NCBI RefSeq assembly: GCF_902491285.1
Contig: NZ_CABUHK010000002.1
Span: 100,632 to 164,631, forward strand
Length of the DNA: 64,000 bases
Source: an uncultured Bacteroides sp.
GTDB lineage: Bacteria; Bacteroidota; Bacteroidia; Bacteroidales; Bacteroidaceae
Direction: 5' to 3'
In this document: piece after piece, positions 17,439 to 26,609 of the stretch
How the letters are laid out: each line of letters opens with the position of its first letter
Numbering within the stretch: position 1 is the stretch's first letter
The notes under the pieces: model-generated
What the model saw: only the letters and a program-made list of their open reading frames with translations
What the model was told of the DNA's origin: nothing
Database searches by the model: none
Position numbers and translations under genes: made by a program

Positions 17439-19574
17439 ATGAAGACAATAAGACTGATAATGATGTTTTTCATCATTTGTATGTTGGGTGCTTGTACGGC
17501 AGAGGAGTTAGCCGGTCCGGAGTCCGGAGTGGAGGACGATGCTCCTGTGGTCATAGCAATATCACCAGCCGATATTACTTCTGTGAACATGAACAGCAGG
17601 GCTGCCGGAGATAACTCCATATTCTCCGTTATTGATGATGTGAATGTAAAAGTGAATTATGGAGGAAATACGGTAACCGTCTATCTGGTTAAGAATGGGG
17701 ATTCGTTCGAAGTTTCCGGTAGTGTGGAGAATGGTAGTGCAGAGGTCGTTTCTTCTAAAACAGCAGATGGAAAAGTATATATCCACATCAATGCCAAACA
17801 AGGTAACCAGGCTGTAAGAGTAGAGGTTATCGCTAATTATGGACGAAAGATTACTTTGTCATTGTGGCAGAGTGTTAAAGAGAGTTTGATTCAGTGGCCG
17901 GTGGATTTTGATGAAACATCCGTTTGTCTCCTTTACGGTGCATCCGAGCAGTTTATCTATACCGAGAATCCGCATGAGGGGGCTCAAGGTGGTAATAAAG
18001 GTTGCTATTTGGCTAAAGTTTCTTTGAAACGCCCGTATGCTATGATTAAAGTAAATATCAATACTTCCGGGCTGGACAACGAAGTGACCTTGACGCCCCG
18101 ATCAGTACAATTATGTAATGTGCCTAAGACTTGTACCTTGGCTTCGGATAATAGTATAACGGATTTTACTTCTTTTGACAAGGAAGGACAGAAGTATGAC
18201 TTCCCATCCGGTTCGTTGCTTACGGGACCAAGTGGAAATGGCGAAACTCAAGTGATGTCCGAGCGTCTTTATCAGTTTGAGAATAAACAGACGGTTCATG
18301 CCCAAAACTGTACGGATGCCCAAAATGGTAATGAAAAAGCCAAAACCCCGAATCGTATCAAAAATACGATGGAGGCAGGTAAAGAAGTGTATGCTGCATT
18401 TACCGACTATACAGACAATGAGAACTTGGGTCGCAGATGTTCATACATCCTTGTTACGGCGGATTATGAATATAAATCGAGCAGTGCACATGTAAAGGGA
18501 ACTATTAGTTACCGACTGTTTTTAGGTAAGAACATATCGTATGATTTTGATGTGAACAGAAATACCATTTATAATGTTACGCTTCATTTGCGCGGAGCGG
18601 GAGGTGTGAAAGAATCGGGCTGCATGGATGAGAACGGTGTGATCAACATCTCGGGAAACACGAAGGATGCTCAATGGAGGGTAGACAGCGAATTGTCTGA
18701 CTTGTTTATTCAGTTCAATGAAGGGCAAGATTATAATATTGACGGACATTTGGTGAAAATCAAAGTGGTGAGTACCGATAGGCAGAAATGGCAAATCAAA
18801 GTGGATGATTTTGATGGCGTTTCTGGAGACTATTGGGTGATGTTTGAGTCTGATATGAGTTGGATTACTCCTAGATATGATGAATACAATGTGATACAAA
18901 AGGAGGGAACGGCAGAGCTTAGAATGTATTTAAAGGGATACGCTGATCAAAAAACGATTTGGGAGAAAGAATGGAACTCAGAGAAGCCGTATCGTTCGTG
19001 CAATATTTATGTGCGTAAACTGGATGCGCAAAACAAGCCTGTTGCGGGCAGCGAAATGAAATATCCTATCAAACAATGGTATCCTATCCAGATTACAGAA
19101 CAATTGTATGTTGACAGAATAGACCGTTTTGCTGTTGGCGGTCTGCCCTGGGGAGACAATGGGTACACAACGAACCTGACGGACGGACAGAAAATAATAA
19201 AGGAGTATTATAAGAAGATAAATAAAGAACATTATTCCAGTGACAATGATGAAAGAAGTGTAATGGATAATGCGATAGGTGTGGCGGTTAATTCCAGTGG
19301 TAGTTCTACTCCTGTCACATCGGGTAATAGCTATACGGTTTTTTATCATTTCTCTTTGCCCGCAGAAGCAGAGTGGCAGCAAATAAATGGGGTGATTACC
19401 AGTTCCGGTATTAAGTATAATAATTGGTCAGGTGTGCCTTATTGGACAGCTACGACGGAGGGAAATCAGTCAAAAGTATATATTCCGGGGCAGGGAGTGT
19501 CAGAAAACAGGTCAAGAAATGAGTCGCATCGTTTCAGGCTGGTATGGCGATATAATAGCTTAGGCTATTATTAA
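17439..19574 (+). CDS. Large fimbria-associated lipoprotein, probable tip protein
   Basis: 711 residues, largest product of the operon. Signal with lipobox LGAC (about 13-18). The central part has a beta-strand-rich fimbrillin-like region (about 180-390, KVSLKRPYAMIKVNINTSGL). The C-terminal about 110 residues (LPAEAEWQQINGVI, VPYWTATTE, ESHRFRLVWRY) resemble the FISUMP/DUF1566 C-type-lectin-like fold, which would suit a ligand-binding tip adhesin. A DUF4906-type assignment is possible but cannot be confirmed by eye. Confidence 0.7.
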   Translation: MKTIRLIMMFFIICMLGACTAEELAGPESGVEDDAPVVIAISPADITSVNMNSRAAGDNSIFSVIDDVNVKVNYGGNTVTVYLVKNGDSFEVSGSVENGSAEVVSSKTADGKVYIHINAKQGNQAVRVEVIANYGRKITLSLWQSVKESLIQWPVDFDETSVCLLYGASEQFIYTENPHEGAQGGNKGCYLAKVSLKRPYAMIKVNINTSGLDNEVTLTPRSVQLCNVPKTCTLASDNSITDFTSFDKEGQKYDFPSGSLLTGPSGNGETQVMSERLYQFENKQTVHAQNCTDAQNGNEKAKTPNRIKNTMEAGKEVYAAFTDYTDNENLGRRCSYILVTADYEYKSSSAHVKGTISYRLFLGKNISYDFDVNRNTIYNVTLHLRGAGGVKESGCMDENGVINISGNTKDAQWRVDSELSDLFIQFNEGQDYNIDGHLVKIKVVSTDRQKWQIKVDDFDGVSGDYWVMFESDMSWITPRYDEYNVIQKEGTAELRMYLKGYADQKTIWEKEWNSEKPYRSCNIYVRKLDAQNKPVAGSEMKYPIKQWYPIQITEQLYVDRIDRFAVGGLPWGDNGYTTNLTDGQKIIKEYYKKINKEHYSSDNDERSVMDNAIGVAVNSSGSSTPVTSGNSYTVFYHFSLPAEAEWQQINGVITSSGIKYNNWSGVPYWTATTEGNQSKVYIPGQGVSENRSRNESHRFRLVWRYNSLGYY

Positions 19575-19580
19575 GTATAA

Positions 19581-19586
19581 AGGAGG
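19581..19586 (+). promoter_or_regulatory. Strong Shine-Dalgarno site
   Basis: AGGAGG five bases before ATG 19592; the second strong SD in the same operon. Confidence 0.65.
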
Positions 19587-19591
19587 ATGTT

Positions 19592-19837
19592 ATGAGCAAC
19601 CTGTTAGAAATCATGGACAAGAAATCATGCGGTAAATCGGAAATTTATATATCCGAAGAAGACGGACGTTGGTACGCTTGCTACCGTTCTGCTCATTTGT
19701 TGAAGAAACTTAATGAGACGGTATTGAGAGGTGTTATGCTGGATAAGGTGGAAGTCGATTTGAATAAGTTACTGAACGGCCCTTGGATTGTGGTTCTGTG
19801 CTCGGACAATGAGATGATACTGATTAAAAACGAGTAA
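19592..19837 (+). CDS. Small protein, paralogue of the next gene
   Basis: 81 residues, no signal peptide, function unknown. The segment EIYISEEDGRWYACYRSA aligns with LIYIYRESDGKWYAYEQSA in the next gene, so the two are paralogues. A strong SD and a 17-base gap from the tip gene place it in the fimbrial operon. A cytosolic role in control or timing of fimbriation is a guess; nothing in the sequence names one. Confidence 0.7.
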   Translation: MSNLLEIMDKKSCGKSEIYISEEDGRWYACYRSAHLLKKLNETVLRGVMLDKVEVDLNKLLNGPWIVVLCSDNEMILIKNE

Positions 19838-19848
19838 TCTATAAAATT

Positions 19849-20148
19849 ATGCGCGAGATAATAATGATGTTGGAAAGAGAATTAAGCAATGATGGCTTGA
19901 TATATATCTATCGGGAAAGTGACGGTAAATGGTATGCCTATGAACAGTCTGCTTTTTATTTGAGCCGGATGATGCTTGAGCTTTCTTTAGACCGTTATGT
20001 GATGGAAAATGCTTTGTGGCTGGCAAGGGCGGAAATTGATGTAAACCGGATTCCTTGGGATAAAGTTATCAGTCATAGCCAATCCGAATATGTATTGCAC
20101 TATACCCCTTATGATGGGTTCCATGAGTGGCTGGTTGAAATAAAATAG
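19849..20148 (+). CDS. Small protein, paralogue of the previous gene
   Basis: 99 residues, no signal peptide. It shares the IYI-x5-DG[RK]WYA-x3-SA core with the 81-residue neighbour 11 bases upstream, but is longer at the C-terminus (YTPYDGFHEWLVEIK). It is the last gene of the operon, followed by a strong terminator. Function unknown. Confidence 0.7.
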   Translation: MREIIMMLERELSNDGLIYIYRESDGKWYAYEQSAFYLSRMMLELSLDRYVMENALWLARAEIDVNRIPWDKVISHSQSEYVLHYTPYDGFHEWLVEIK

Positions 20149-20157
20149 CGATAGTTT

Positions 20158-20212
20158 AAAAAGTGTCCAGTCCGAAATTCATGAAGAAACGGTTTCGGAC
20201 TGGGCACTTTTA
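20158..20212 (+). terminator. Terminator of the fimbrial operon
   Basis: A long stem, AAAGTGTCCAGTCCGAAA (20160-20177) with TTTCGGACTGGGCACTTT (20193-20210), one G-T mismatch, followed by TATT. It closes the accessory block. Confidence 0.9.
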
Positions 20213-20376
20213 TTCATCGGATGAAAAGAAATCGGGTTTACAATTTCATTCAATGTCAGTTGGGCAGCCTTTGCTATGATGTTCGAAGATATGCTGAAAG
20301 ATGCGACAGTAAAAGAGATAGAAGATTATTTTTAAAATAAATCGCTCTAATTCATTGTGATATAAAAGATAATGTC
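20213..20376 (+). pseudogene. Possible remnant ORF before rpsO
   Basis: Between the fimbrial terminator and the rpsO promoter a short open stretch ends in MMFEDMLKDATVKEIEDYF then TAA (about 20277-20335). It has a protein-like tail but no start context; upstream in the frame is a TGA. Could be the leftover of a decayed gene. Confidence 0.25.
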
Positions 20377-20384
20377 TATCTTTG
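20377..20384 (+). promoter_or_regulatory. -7 element of rpsO
   Basis: TATCTTTG followed by CA, with ATTG 19 bases upstream (20354-20357). This is one of the best promoters in the window, fitting a ribosomal protein gene. Confidence 0.75.
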
Positions 20385-20428
20385 CACCCGCTAAATGAAA
20401 ATTTTATATATCAAAAAATCTAAGAATT

Positions 20429-20698
20429 ATGTATTTAGATGCAGCTAAAAAACAAGAAATCTTTGAAAAGTACGGAAAGTCTAACACTGATACTGGCTCA
20501 GCTGAAGCGCAGATAGCTTTGTTTTCATACCGTATTTCTCACCTGACTGAGCACCTGAAGCTCAACAGAAAAGATTATAGCACTGAAAGAGCTTTGACAA
20601 CTTTGGTAGGTAAACGCCGTGCGTTGTTGAACTACCTGAAGAACCGTGATATCGAAAGATATCGTGCTATTGTTAAAGCACTAGGATTACGTAAGTAA
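20429..20698 (+). CDS. rpsO: 30S ribosomal protein S15
   Basis: Primary 16S rRNA-binding protein of the small-subunit central domain. At 89 residues it has exactly family length. The conserved segment TGSAEAQIALFSYRISHLTEHL and the RNA-binding LVGKRRALLNYLK are present. Monocistronic, with its own promoter and terminator. Confidence 0.99.
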   Translation: MYLDAAKKQEIFEKYGKSNTDTGSAEAQIALFSYRISHLTEHLKLNRKDYSTERALTTLVGKRRALLNYLKNRDIERYRAIVKALGLRK

Positions 20699-20725
20699 TT
20701 CAATCTTTATTGAAAAGGACTTAAA

Positions 20726-20759
20726 GAAAAGCCGCTCTCTGAAAAGAAAGCGGCTTTTC
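20726..20759. terminator. Bidirectional terminator between rpsO and luxS
   Basis: Stem GAAAAGCCGCT / AGCGGCTTTTC, 13-nt loop, T-rich on both strands; serves the convergent genes. Confidence 0.9.
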
Positions 20760-20800
20760 TATTTTCTGTTATTACGTTTCTACTGTTCTGTTGTTGAGAA

Positions 20801-21286
20801 TTACTCTTTAGTAGGATAGTACAGATTATCTTTTGTCATGTGCTCCAATACTTCATGCAGATATTTGGCCGACTCCCATTTGGCCATAGGCAGGTCGTGA
20901 AGCAAGTAGTTACCGCAATCTTTAGGGGAGGCTCCCGGAACTTCGCCTTCAAAATCGGCTACAAAGCGGAACGTTTCCTGCATCAGTTCTACAATATCTT
21001 CCGATTTTAAATCGCCTTTCATTAACAGGTAGTTACCGGTGAGGCATCCCATCGGTCCCCAGTAGACAATTTTGTCAGACCATATAGGGTGGTTACGCAG
21101 GTAGGTAGCGGCTAGATGCTCTATGGTATGCAAGGCTCCTTGTCCCAAAGCAGGTTCCCGGTTGGGTTCTTTCATGCGGATGTCAAAGGTGGTGACCGTT
21201 TCACCGCCCACTTCGTCTTTTCTGGATACATAGATACCGCGAAGCAAGCGGATATGGTCAATGGTAAAACTGGGTATTGTTTTCAT
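20801..21286 (-). CDS. luxS: S-ribosylhomocysteine lyase
   Basis: Cleaves S-ribosylhomocysteine to homocysteine and DPD, the AI-2 precursor. 161 residues, family length. The Fe/Zn ligands are visible: HTIEHLAA (the HxxEH motif, about 52-59) and the later Cys in [12 protein letters not shown]. The GPMGCLTG loop carries the catalytic Cys. It lies 11 bases after mtnN, whose product supplies its substrate. Confidence 0.98.
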   Translation of the reverse strand: MKTIPSFTIDHIRLLRGIYVSRKDEVGGETVTTFDIRMKEPNREPALGQGALHTIEHLAATYLRNHPIWSDKIVYWGPMGCLTGNYLLMKGDLKSEDIVELMQETFRFVADFEGEVPGASPKDCGNYLLHDLPMAKWESAKYLHEVLEHMTKDNLYYPTKE

Positions 21287-21297
21287 ATTATTCGTTT

Positions 21298-21993
21298 TTA
21301 TAAATTAGCTGGTAATGAGGAAAGGAAGGTATGAGTGACCTCGAAGGAACGGTCGGCTATAGTCTCCCAAAAATTTGTGTATTGTTCCCAATGGTTGTCG
21401 GATCCCGGCGTATCGCTGATGATACGGAAACTGATGAACGGTACCTTATATATATAACAGATTTGGGCGATGGCTCCCGATTCCATATCTACTGCCAGCC
21501 CTTCGTGGAACTTTTCTTTAATGTCGTTCAGTTCGGAACGGTCGGTGATGAATTTGTCTCCGCTGCATATCAGACCTCCATGAATGGCGGTCGGAGTATC
21601 CAGTGACATGGCGCAATCAAACAATGTGGCATTACCTTCGAATCGGGCGGGAAGTCCTTGTATCTGTCCGTACATATTGCCTTCTCCACACCATACATCA
21701 TGATATACAACTTGTCGGCTCACCACAACATCCATTATTTTCAGGCAGCTGTCTATGCCTCCTGCTACACCGGTGCTGATGACACAGTCGGGTTGGAAGG
21801 TACGGATCAGTTCTACAGTACCGGCAGCAGCGTTCACTTTACCTATTCCGCATTTCATCAGGATAATGGTATTATTTCTAATGCTGCCTTCAGTATATTG
21901 GAAAGGACCTTCGGTGTATTCTTTCTTGTTTTCGAGCAGTTGCGCTACTTGTTTCTGCTCGGAACTCATGGCTGTTATAATTCCTATTTTCAT
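21298..21993 (-). CDS. mtnN: 5'-methylthioadenosine/SAH nucleosidase
   Basis: Hydrolyses SAH and MTA, the step before LuxS in the activated-methyl cycle. 231 residues. The N-terminus [20 protein letters not shown], the substrate-binding [10 protein letters not shown] and the catalytic Asp segment ISDTPG are typical of MTAN (Pfs). First gene of the mtnN-luxS operon, with a TACATTTG promoter just upstream. Confidence 0.97.
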   Translation of the reverse strand: MKIGIITAMSSEQKQVAQLLENKKEYTEGPFQYTEGSIRNNTIILMKCGIGKVNAAAGTVELIRTFQPDCVISTGVAGGIDSCLKIMDVVVSRQVVYHDVWCGEGNMYGQIQGLPARFEGNATLFDCAMSLDTPTAIHGGLICSGDKFITDRSELNDIKEKFHEGLAVDMESGAIAQICYIYKVPFISFRIISDTPGSDNHWEQYTNFWETIADRSFEVTHTFLSSLPANL

Positions 21994-22015
21994 AATTCAA
22001 CTTTATTTATGGCTG

Positions 22016-22023
22016 CAAATGTA
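22016..22023 (-). promoter_or_regulatory. -7 element of mtnN-luxS
   Basis: Minus strand TACATTTG followed by CA, 23 bases before the mtnN start. It is back to back with the YfhO promoter. Confidence 0.65.
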
Positions 22024-22045
22024 CGCATTTTATCAGAGTATATCG

Positions 22046-22053
22046 TATCTTTG
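22046..22053 (+). promoter_or_regulatory. -7 element of the YfhO-type gene
   Basis: TATCTTTG followed by CA, 25 bases before ATG 22078. No clear -33 TTTG. Confidence 0.65.
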
Positions 22054-22077
22054 CAACGTTAATAAACAGATATACTT

Positions 22078-24570
22078 ATGAACTTATTTAAAAGAATACT
22101 ACCTGATATAGTAGTGATTATCCTTTTTGCTGTCATCTCATTCGTCTATTTTTTCCCGGCAGTGACAGAAGGGCGTATCCTTTCACAACATGACTCTGTG
22201 GCGGGCATTGGTGCCGGTGAAGAAGCGAAAGAATATCTGGAACGTACGGGAGAGCGTACGCGCTGGACTAATTCGATTTTTGGTGGTATGCCTACTTATC
22301 AGATGGCACCCAGTTATGATTCTACGGATACCCTGAAGGGAGTGGAGAAGTTATATCATTTGTATCTCCCGAATTATGTGTGGTATGTATTTGTCATGCT
22401 GTTGGGCTTTTATATATTATTGCGTGCATTCGATTTCTCGGTCTGGCTGGCTTCATTGGGGGCTGTGTTGTGGGCGTTTTCTTCTTATTTTTTCATCATT
22501 ATAGCTGCCGGACACATCTGGAAATTTGTAACCTTGGCTTATATTCCACCCACTATAGCCGGTATGGTATTGGCTTATAGAGGGAAATACTTGTCAGGTG
22601 GTTTGCTGACAGCGGTTTTTGTTGCTTTGCAAATAGTGTCGAACCATGTGCAGATGAGTTATTATTTTCTTTTTGTCATGCTCTTTATGGCGGTTGCGTT
22701 CGGAGTGGATGCTTGGCAGAAGAAGGAAATGCCGCAATTTCTGAAAGCAACTGGTGTGTTGTTGATGGCCGGTATTTTGGGAGTTTGTATAAATCTATCT
22801 AACTTATATCATACGTATGAGTATAGTAAGGAAACGATGCGTGGAAAGAGTGAGCTGGTGAAACCGGATAGTCATAATCAGACAAAAAGTGGTCTGGAAC
22901 GAGATTATATCACTCAGTGGAGCTACGGTATCGGTGAGACTTTCTCTTTGCTTGTCCCTAATGTGAAAGGTGGTGCTTCCGTACCTTTGGCAGCTAACGA
23001 AAAGGCGATGGAAAAGGCGAATCCTATGTATAATAGTATCTATAGCCAGATAGGTCAGTATTGGGGTGAGCAACCCGGTACATCCGGTCCTGTATACGTG
23101 GGGGCGTTTGTGATGTTTCTGTTTGTTCTTGGGCTGTTTATAGTGAAAGGTCCTATGAAATGGGCGCTTTTGAGTGCTACAGTTTTGTCTGTCCTGCTGT
23201 CATGGGGAAAGAATTTTATGGGATTCACTGATTTCTTTTTGGATTATATCCCGATGTACGATAAATTCCGTGCGGTTTCTTCTATTTTGGTCATTGCTGA
23301 GTTTACCATACCTTTGTTGGCAGTCCTTGCTTTAAAGGAGGTAATGGCACGCCCTCAGTTGGTTAAGGAACAGGCCCGGTCGTTTTATATCAGCCTGGGA
23401 TTGACAGGTGGCATCGCTTTATTGTTTGCATTAGCTCCCGGTTTCTTTTTCCCGTCGTATGTTTCAAGTATGGAAATGCAGGCATTGCAGGGTATTCCGG
23501 CAGATCAGCTGGCTCCGTTACTTGCTAATCTGGAAGAAATCCGTCAGAGTATCTTTACTTCGGATGCATGGCGCAGTTTCTTTGTTATTATGATAGGTAC
23601 GGCAGTTCTTTGGTTATATGGCATGGGCAAACTAAAGGCGAAGGTGACGATTCTGGCATTGGCTGTCCTCTGTCTGGCAGATATGTGGAGTGTGAACAAA
23701 CGTTATTTGTATGATGAACAATTTGTGGAGAAGGTGCAGCAGGATAATTCCTTTAAACCGACCGAAACGGATAAGGCAATATTGGCCGATAAAACGTTGG
23801 ATTTCCGGGTACTGAACCTAGCCGGCAATACGTTTAATGAAAATACGACTTCTTATTGGCATAAGAGCATCGGTGGATATCATGCCGCCAAGTTGCGCCG
23901 CTATCAGGAAATGATAGAGGAGCATATCAGCACCGAGATGAATGGCGTGTTCAAGGCTGTTTCGGAGGCGGGAGGCGATATGCAGAAGGTGGCTCCGTCC
24001 GGTTTTCCTGTGTTGAATATGCTGAATACCCGTTACTTTATTTTTCCGCTGCAAGATGGAAAGACTGTCCCGATACAGAATCCTTATACGCTGGGCAATG
24101 CTTGGTTTGTAAACGAGGTGCAGTATGTGGATAATGCCAATGAAGAGATAGATGCTTTGCATCGGATAGATCCGGCAAAAACGGCTGTCGTAGATAAAAA
24201 ATTCAGTGCGGAGGTAAAATCGGCGGCTGAAACAGATACACTGGGTACAATCAAACTGACTGCGTACGAACCTAATGACTTGAAATATGAGGTTAATTCG
24301 AAGACAGGAGGAACAGTGGTTTTTTCGGAAATTTACTATCCTGGTTGGCAGGCATATATTGATGGTGTGGAAGCACCGCACGGAAGAGCGGATTATATTC
24401 TTCGGGCGATGAATGTGCCGGCCGGAAAGCATGTAGTGGAATTTAAGTTCGATCCGAAATCGCTGCATGTTACGGAAACGGTGGCTTTTGTGGCGTTGGG
24501 TGTATTGACCTGTGTGCTGGTCTTGTTCTTATTCTTGCAGGTCAGAAGAGCCCGTAGGAAAATTGATTAA
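22078..24570 (+). CDS. YfhO-family membrane protein
   Basis: 830 residues with about a dozen membrane helices (first about 10-28) and a C-terminal soluble domain (about 690-790, GGTVVFSEIYYPGWQAYIDG) before a last helix. YfhO-type proteins are GT-C-like polytopic proteins; in Firmicutes YfhO acts in glycosylation of lipoteichoic acid. The substrate here is unknown. It sits next to the glycan cluster but convergent to it, with only 25 bases between the stops. Confidence 0.85.
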   Translation: MNLFKRILPDIVVIILFAVISFVYFFPAVTEGRILSQHDSVAGIGAGEEAKEYLERTGERTRWTNSIFGGMPTYQMAPSYDSTDTLKGVEKLYHLYLPNYVWYVFVMLLGFYILLRAFDFSVWLASLGAVLWAFSSYFFIIIAAGHIWKFVTLAYIPPTIAGMVLAYRGKYLSGGLLTAVFVALQIVSNHVQMSYYFLFVMLFMAVAFGVDAWQKKEMPQFLKATGVLLMAGILGVCINLSNLYHTYEYSKETMRGKSELVKPDSHNQTKSGLERDYITQWSYGIGETFSLLVPNVKGGASVPLAANEKAMEKANPMYNSIYSQIGQYWGEQPGTSGPVYVGAFVMFLFVLGLFIVKGPMKWALLSATVLSVLLSWGKNFMGFTDFFLDYIPMYDKFRAVSSILVIAEFTIPLLAVLALKEVMARPQLVKEQARSFYISLGLTGGIALLFALAPGFFFPSYVSSMEMQALQGIPADQLAPLLANLEEIRQSIFTSDAWRSFFVIMIGTAVLWLYGMGKLKAKVTILALAVLCLADMWSVNKRYLYDEQFVEKVQQDNSFKPTETDKAILADKTLDFRVLNLAGNTFNENTTSYWHKSIGGYHAAKLRRYQEMIEEHISTEMNGVFKAVSEAGGDMQKVAPSGFPVLNMLNTRYFIFPLQDGKTVPIQNPYTLGNAWFVNEVQYVDNANEEIDALHRIDPAKTAVVDKKFSAEVKSAAETDTLGTIKLTAYEPNDLKYEVNSKTGGTVVFSEIYYPGWQAYIDGVEAPHGRADYILRAMNVPAGKHVVEFKFDPKSLHVTETVAFVALGVLTCVLVLFLFLQVRRARRKID

Positions 24571-24595
24571 GGCCCGTCGTAAGCCAGACTCCGGA

Positions 24596-25342
24596 TTATT
24601 TGTAAAGCAGGCGCAGAACGAACCATAAGTGGTGTGTCACTGTGCTTGCCCATCCATAGTGACGGCTCATAATACGGAAGCGTTCTTTCAAGGAGGCTTT
24701 ATGGTTACGGGTGGTCATTCCTTCATTCAGGTAATCAATAAGAGTAAGATGGGTGTTATGGAGTACATCCGCTTTCTTCATGATACGGATACACCAGTCA
24801 AAATCTGCCGAGAACCGATATCTCAGGTCATATGGTTCCACCAGATCACGGCGGGCGAAAAAGGCTTGATGGCAGACTAGCATTCCTTGCTTGAAGCTTT
24901 TCCAGGTAAGCGTTGCGGGTGCGGACAGGCGGCGCATATATAAAAAATGCCCTTGACTGTCCACAATTTCTGTTTCTCCATATAGCACTCCCGGCAGGGC
25001 TGTTCCATTGATGGAATGTACCATTTGCAGCAAAGTATCATCCTCGTGCAGGCCGTCACCGGCATTCAAGAAACAAAGATAATCTCCGGTTGCCAATTTT
25101 ATTCCTTTGTTCATGGCATCGTATAAACCTTGGTCGGGTTCACTGATAACAGTGGTGATATGTTCCTGGTATTTGTGAATGATATCCAGTGTTTCATCTG
25201 TTGATCCCCCATCTACAATAATATACTCCAGATTCTTATAAGTTTGTGTAACAATACTTTGTATAGTATCCTCCAATACTTTTGCGGCGTTGTAGGTGAC
25301 AGTAATAATAGAAAACTTGGGATGAGGATGATGGTTATGCAT
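24596..25342 (-). CDS. Family 2 glycosyltransferase
   Basis: About 248 residues. GT-A fold: FSIITVTYNAAKVLEDTIQS, then the nucleotide-binding EYIIVDGGSTDET, then DYLCFLNAGDG (DxD-equivalent). Such enzymes add single sugars during repeat-unit assembly in the cytosol. ATG 25342 (MHNHHPHPKFSII) is chosen: it overlaps the upstream stop by 8 bases, and the 11 extra residues of the longer frame lie outside the fold. Last gene of the minus-strand cluster. Confidence 0.88.
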   Translation of the reverse strand: MHNHHPHPKFSIITVTYNAAKVLEDTIQSIVTQTYKNLEYIIVDGGSTDETLDIIHKYQEHITTVISEPDQGLYDAMNKGIKLATGDYLCFLNAGDGLHEDDTLLQMVHSINGTALPGVLYGETEIVDSQGHFLYMRRLSAPATLTWKSFKQGMLVCHQAFFARRDLVEPYDLRYRFSADFDWCIRIMKKADVLHNTHLTLIDYLNEGMTTRNHKASLKERFRIMSRHYGWASTVTHHLWFVLRLLYK

Positions 25343-26603
25343 GATTCCCTGTAATCTTGTTATAGATTTCAACATATTTCTTGGCGATGGTACTTTCCGA
25401 ATAGCTGGATACTGCCTTACGGCAGGCTTCTTCGCTCAGACTTTCATATTCTCCTTCGGTCAATGCCCAGTGAATTCCGTTTGCCAGATCCTTGGAAGAC
25501 TGATATTCGGCTACATAGCCGTTGTGCAGGTGGTCAATCATTTGTGGAATACCTCCTACATTGAACCCTATGCACGGAATACCACAGGCCATTGCCTCTA
25601 CGATGGTATTGGGTAGGTTGTCTTGTAAAGAAGGTGTGACGTATAAGTCGACTGCGTTGTAAATATCTACCAGTTCCTTCTCGTTGCTGACATAATTCAT
25701 CGGATAGATAGGGAAAGGAAACAGGGAAGCGTATTGTTCGGCTTGGTTGCCAAAAACCACTACACCTAACTCTTTACTAAAATCAGGATACGAGGAAGCT
25801 ATTTGTTTGCAAGCTGATACCAAATAGTCTATTCCTTTTCTCTTGTCTGTAATTTTTACGGAGCCGAAAAGCAATAACTTCTTGTCTTGCGGGAGGTGGC
25901 ATTTTTCTCTGGCCTGTTTTTTATCACGAGGTTTGAACAGGTTGGTGTTGATTGCATTGGGAATATTGGTAATGGTCTGACCTTTAATCAGATCACTTTT
26001 CTTAGCCAATGATTCTAACCAGCGGCTACAAGCTACAAAGGTGATTTGTGCTCCTTCAAACAGTTTTTTCTTTTTCTGGAAAGTACGGTAGGCTATGTCT
26101 TTCCTGCTTCCTTTGTAAAGTTGTGGACAGTTGTGGCATTGTGTGGCATATTTATCGCAATCTCCTGCATAGTGGCAGATACCGGTAAAAGGCCACATAT
26201 CATGCATTGTCCAAACGATGGGCTTGCCGGATTGGATGATACGCCGGATATCTGTCAGTGACAACATACCTTGGTTAATCCAATGCAGATGAATGACATC
26301 GGCTTGGGTAAATTCGGGCAATGCTGTGATATTGGTGCCGGTATTCGCTATGTCAACGGCAAACAAGTTATGTTTCTTGAAGTGGTTGGCTTGCCAGATA
26401 ACGACACGCTCCCAGATGAATTGCCATACTTTCCACCATGATTTCTTTAGTTCAACGACACTTATCTGGTCGGTCTGCTTGTCGCGTACAAGCATTTTTG
26501 TCTTTATTCCGTTGTTTTTTAAAGCCTCCATGAGGCGGTTGGCTGCAATGGCGGCTCCACCTATTCGCTCAGACGTATTGATGATAAGTACTCTCATGTG
26601 CAT
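25335..26603 (-). CDS. Family 4-type glycosyltransferase
   Basis: 422 residues, GT-B fold. N-terminal Rossmann domain begins RVLIINTSERIGGAAIAANRL; the C-terminal domain carries VTPSLQDNLPNTIVEAMACG, the EX7E-type signature of GT4 enzymes. A Cys/His-rich patch near 130-160 (CHYAGDCDKYATQCHNC) occurs in a subgroup of these transferases. ATG 26597 is an alternative start. A TACATTTG box at 26615-26622, inside the end of the previous gene, may start a sub-transcript. Confidence 0.88.
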   Translation of the reverse strand: MHMRVLIINTSERIGGAAIAANRLMEALKNNGIKTKMLVRDKQTDQISVVELKKSWWKVWQFIWERVVIWQANHFKKHNLFAVDIANTGTNITALPEFTQADVIHLHWINQGMLSLTDIRRIIQSGKPIVWTMHDMWPFTGICHYAGDCDKYATQCHNCPQLYKGSRKDIAYRTFQKKKKLFEGAQITFVACSRWLESLAKKSDLIKGQTITNIPNAINTNLFKPRDKKQAREKCHLPQDKKLLLFGSVKITDKRKGIDYLVSACKQIASSYPDFSKELGVVVFGNQAEQYASLFPFPIYPMNYVSNEKELVDIYNAVDLYVTPSLQDNLPNTIVEAMACGIPCIGFNVGGIPQMIDHLHNGYVAEYQSSKDLANGIHWALTEGEYESLSEEACRKAVSSYSESTIAKKYVEIYNKITGNHA

Positions 26604-26609
26604 AAAAGT

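Noticed and set aside
20801..21993. mtnN-luxS as a novel signalling locus
   Set aside because: A standard activated-methyl-cycle pair; nothing unusual in motifs or order.
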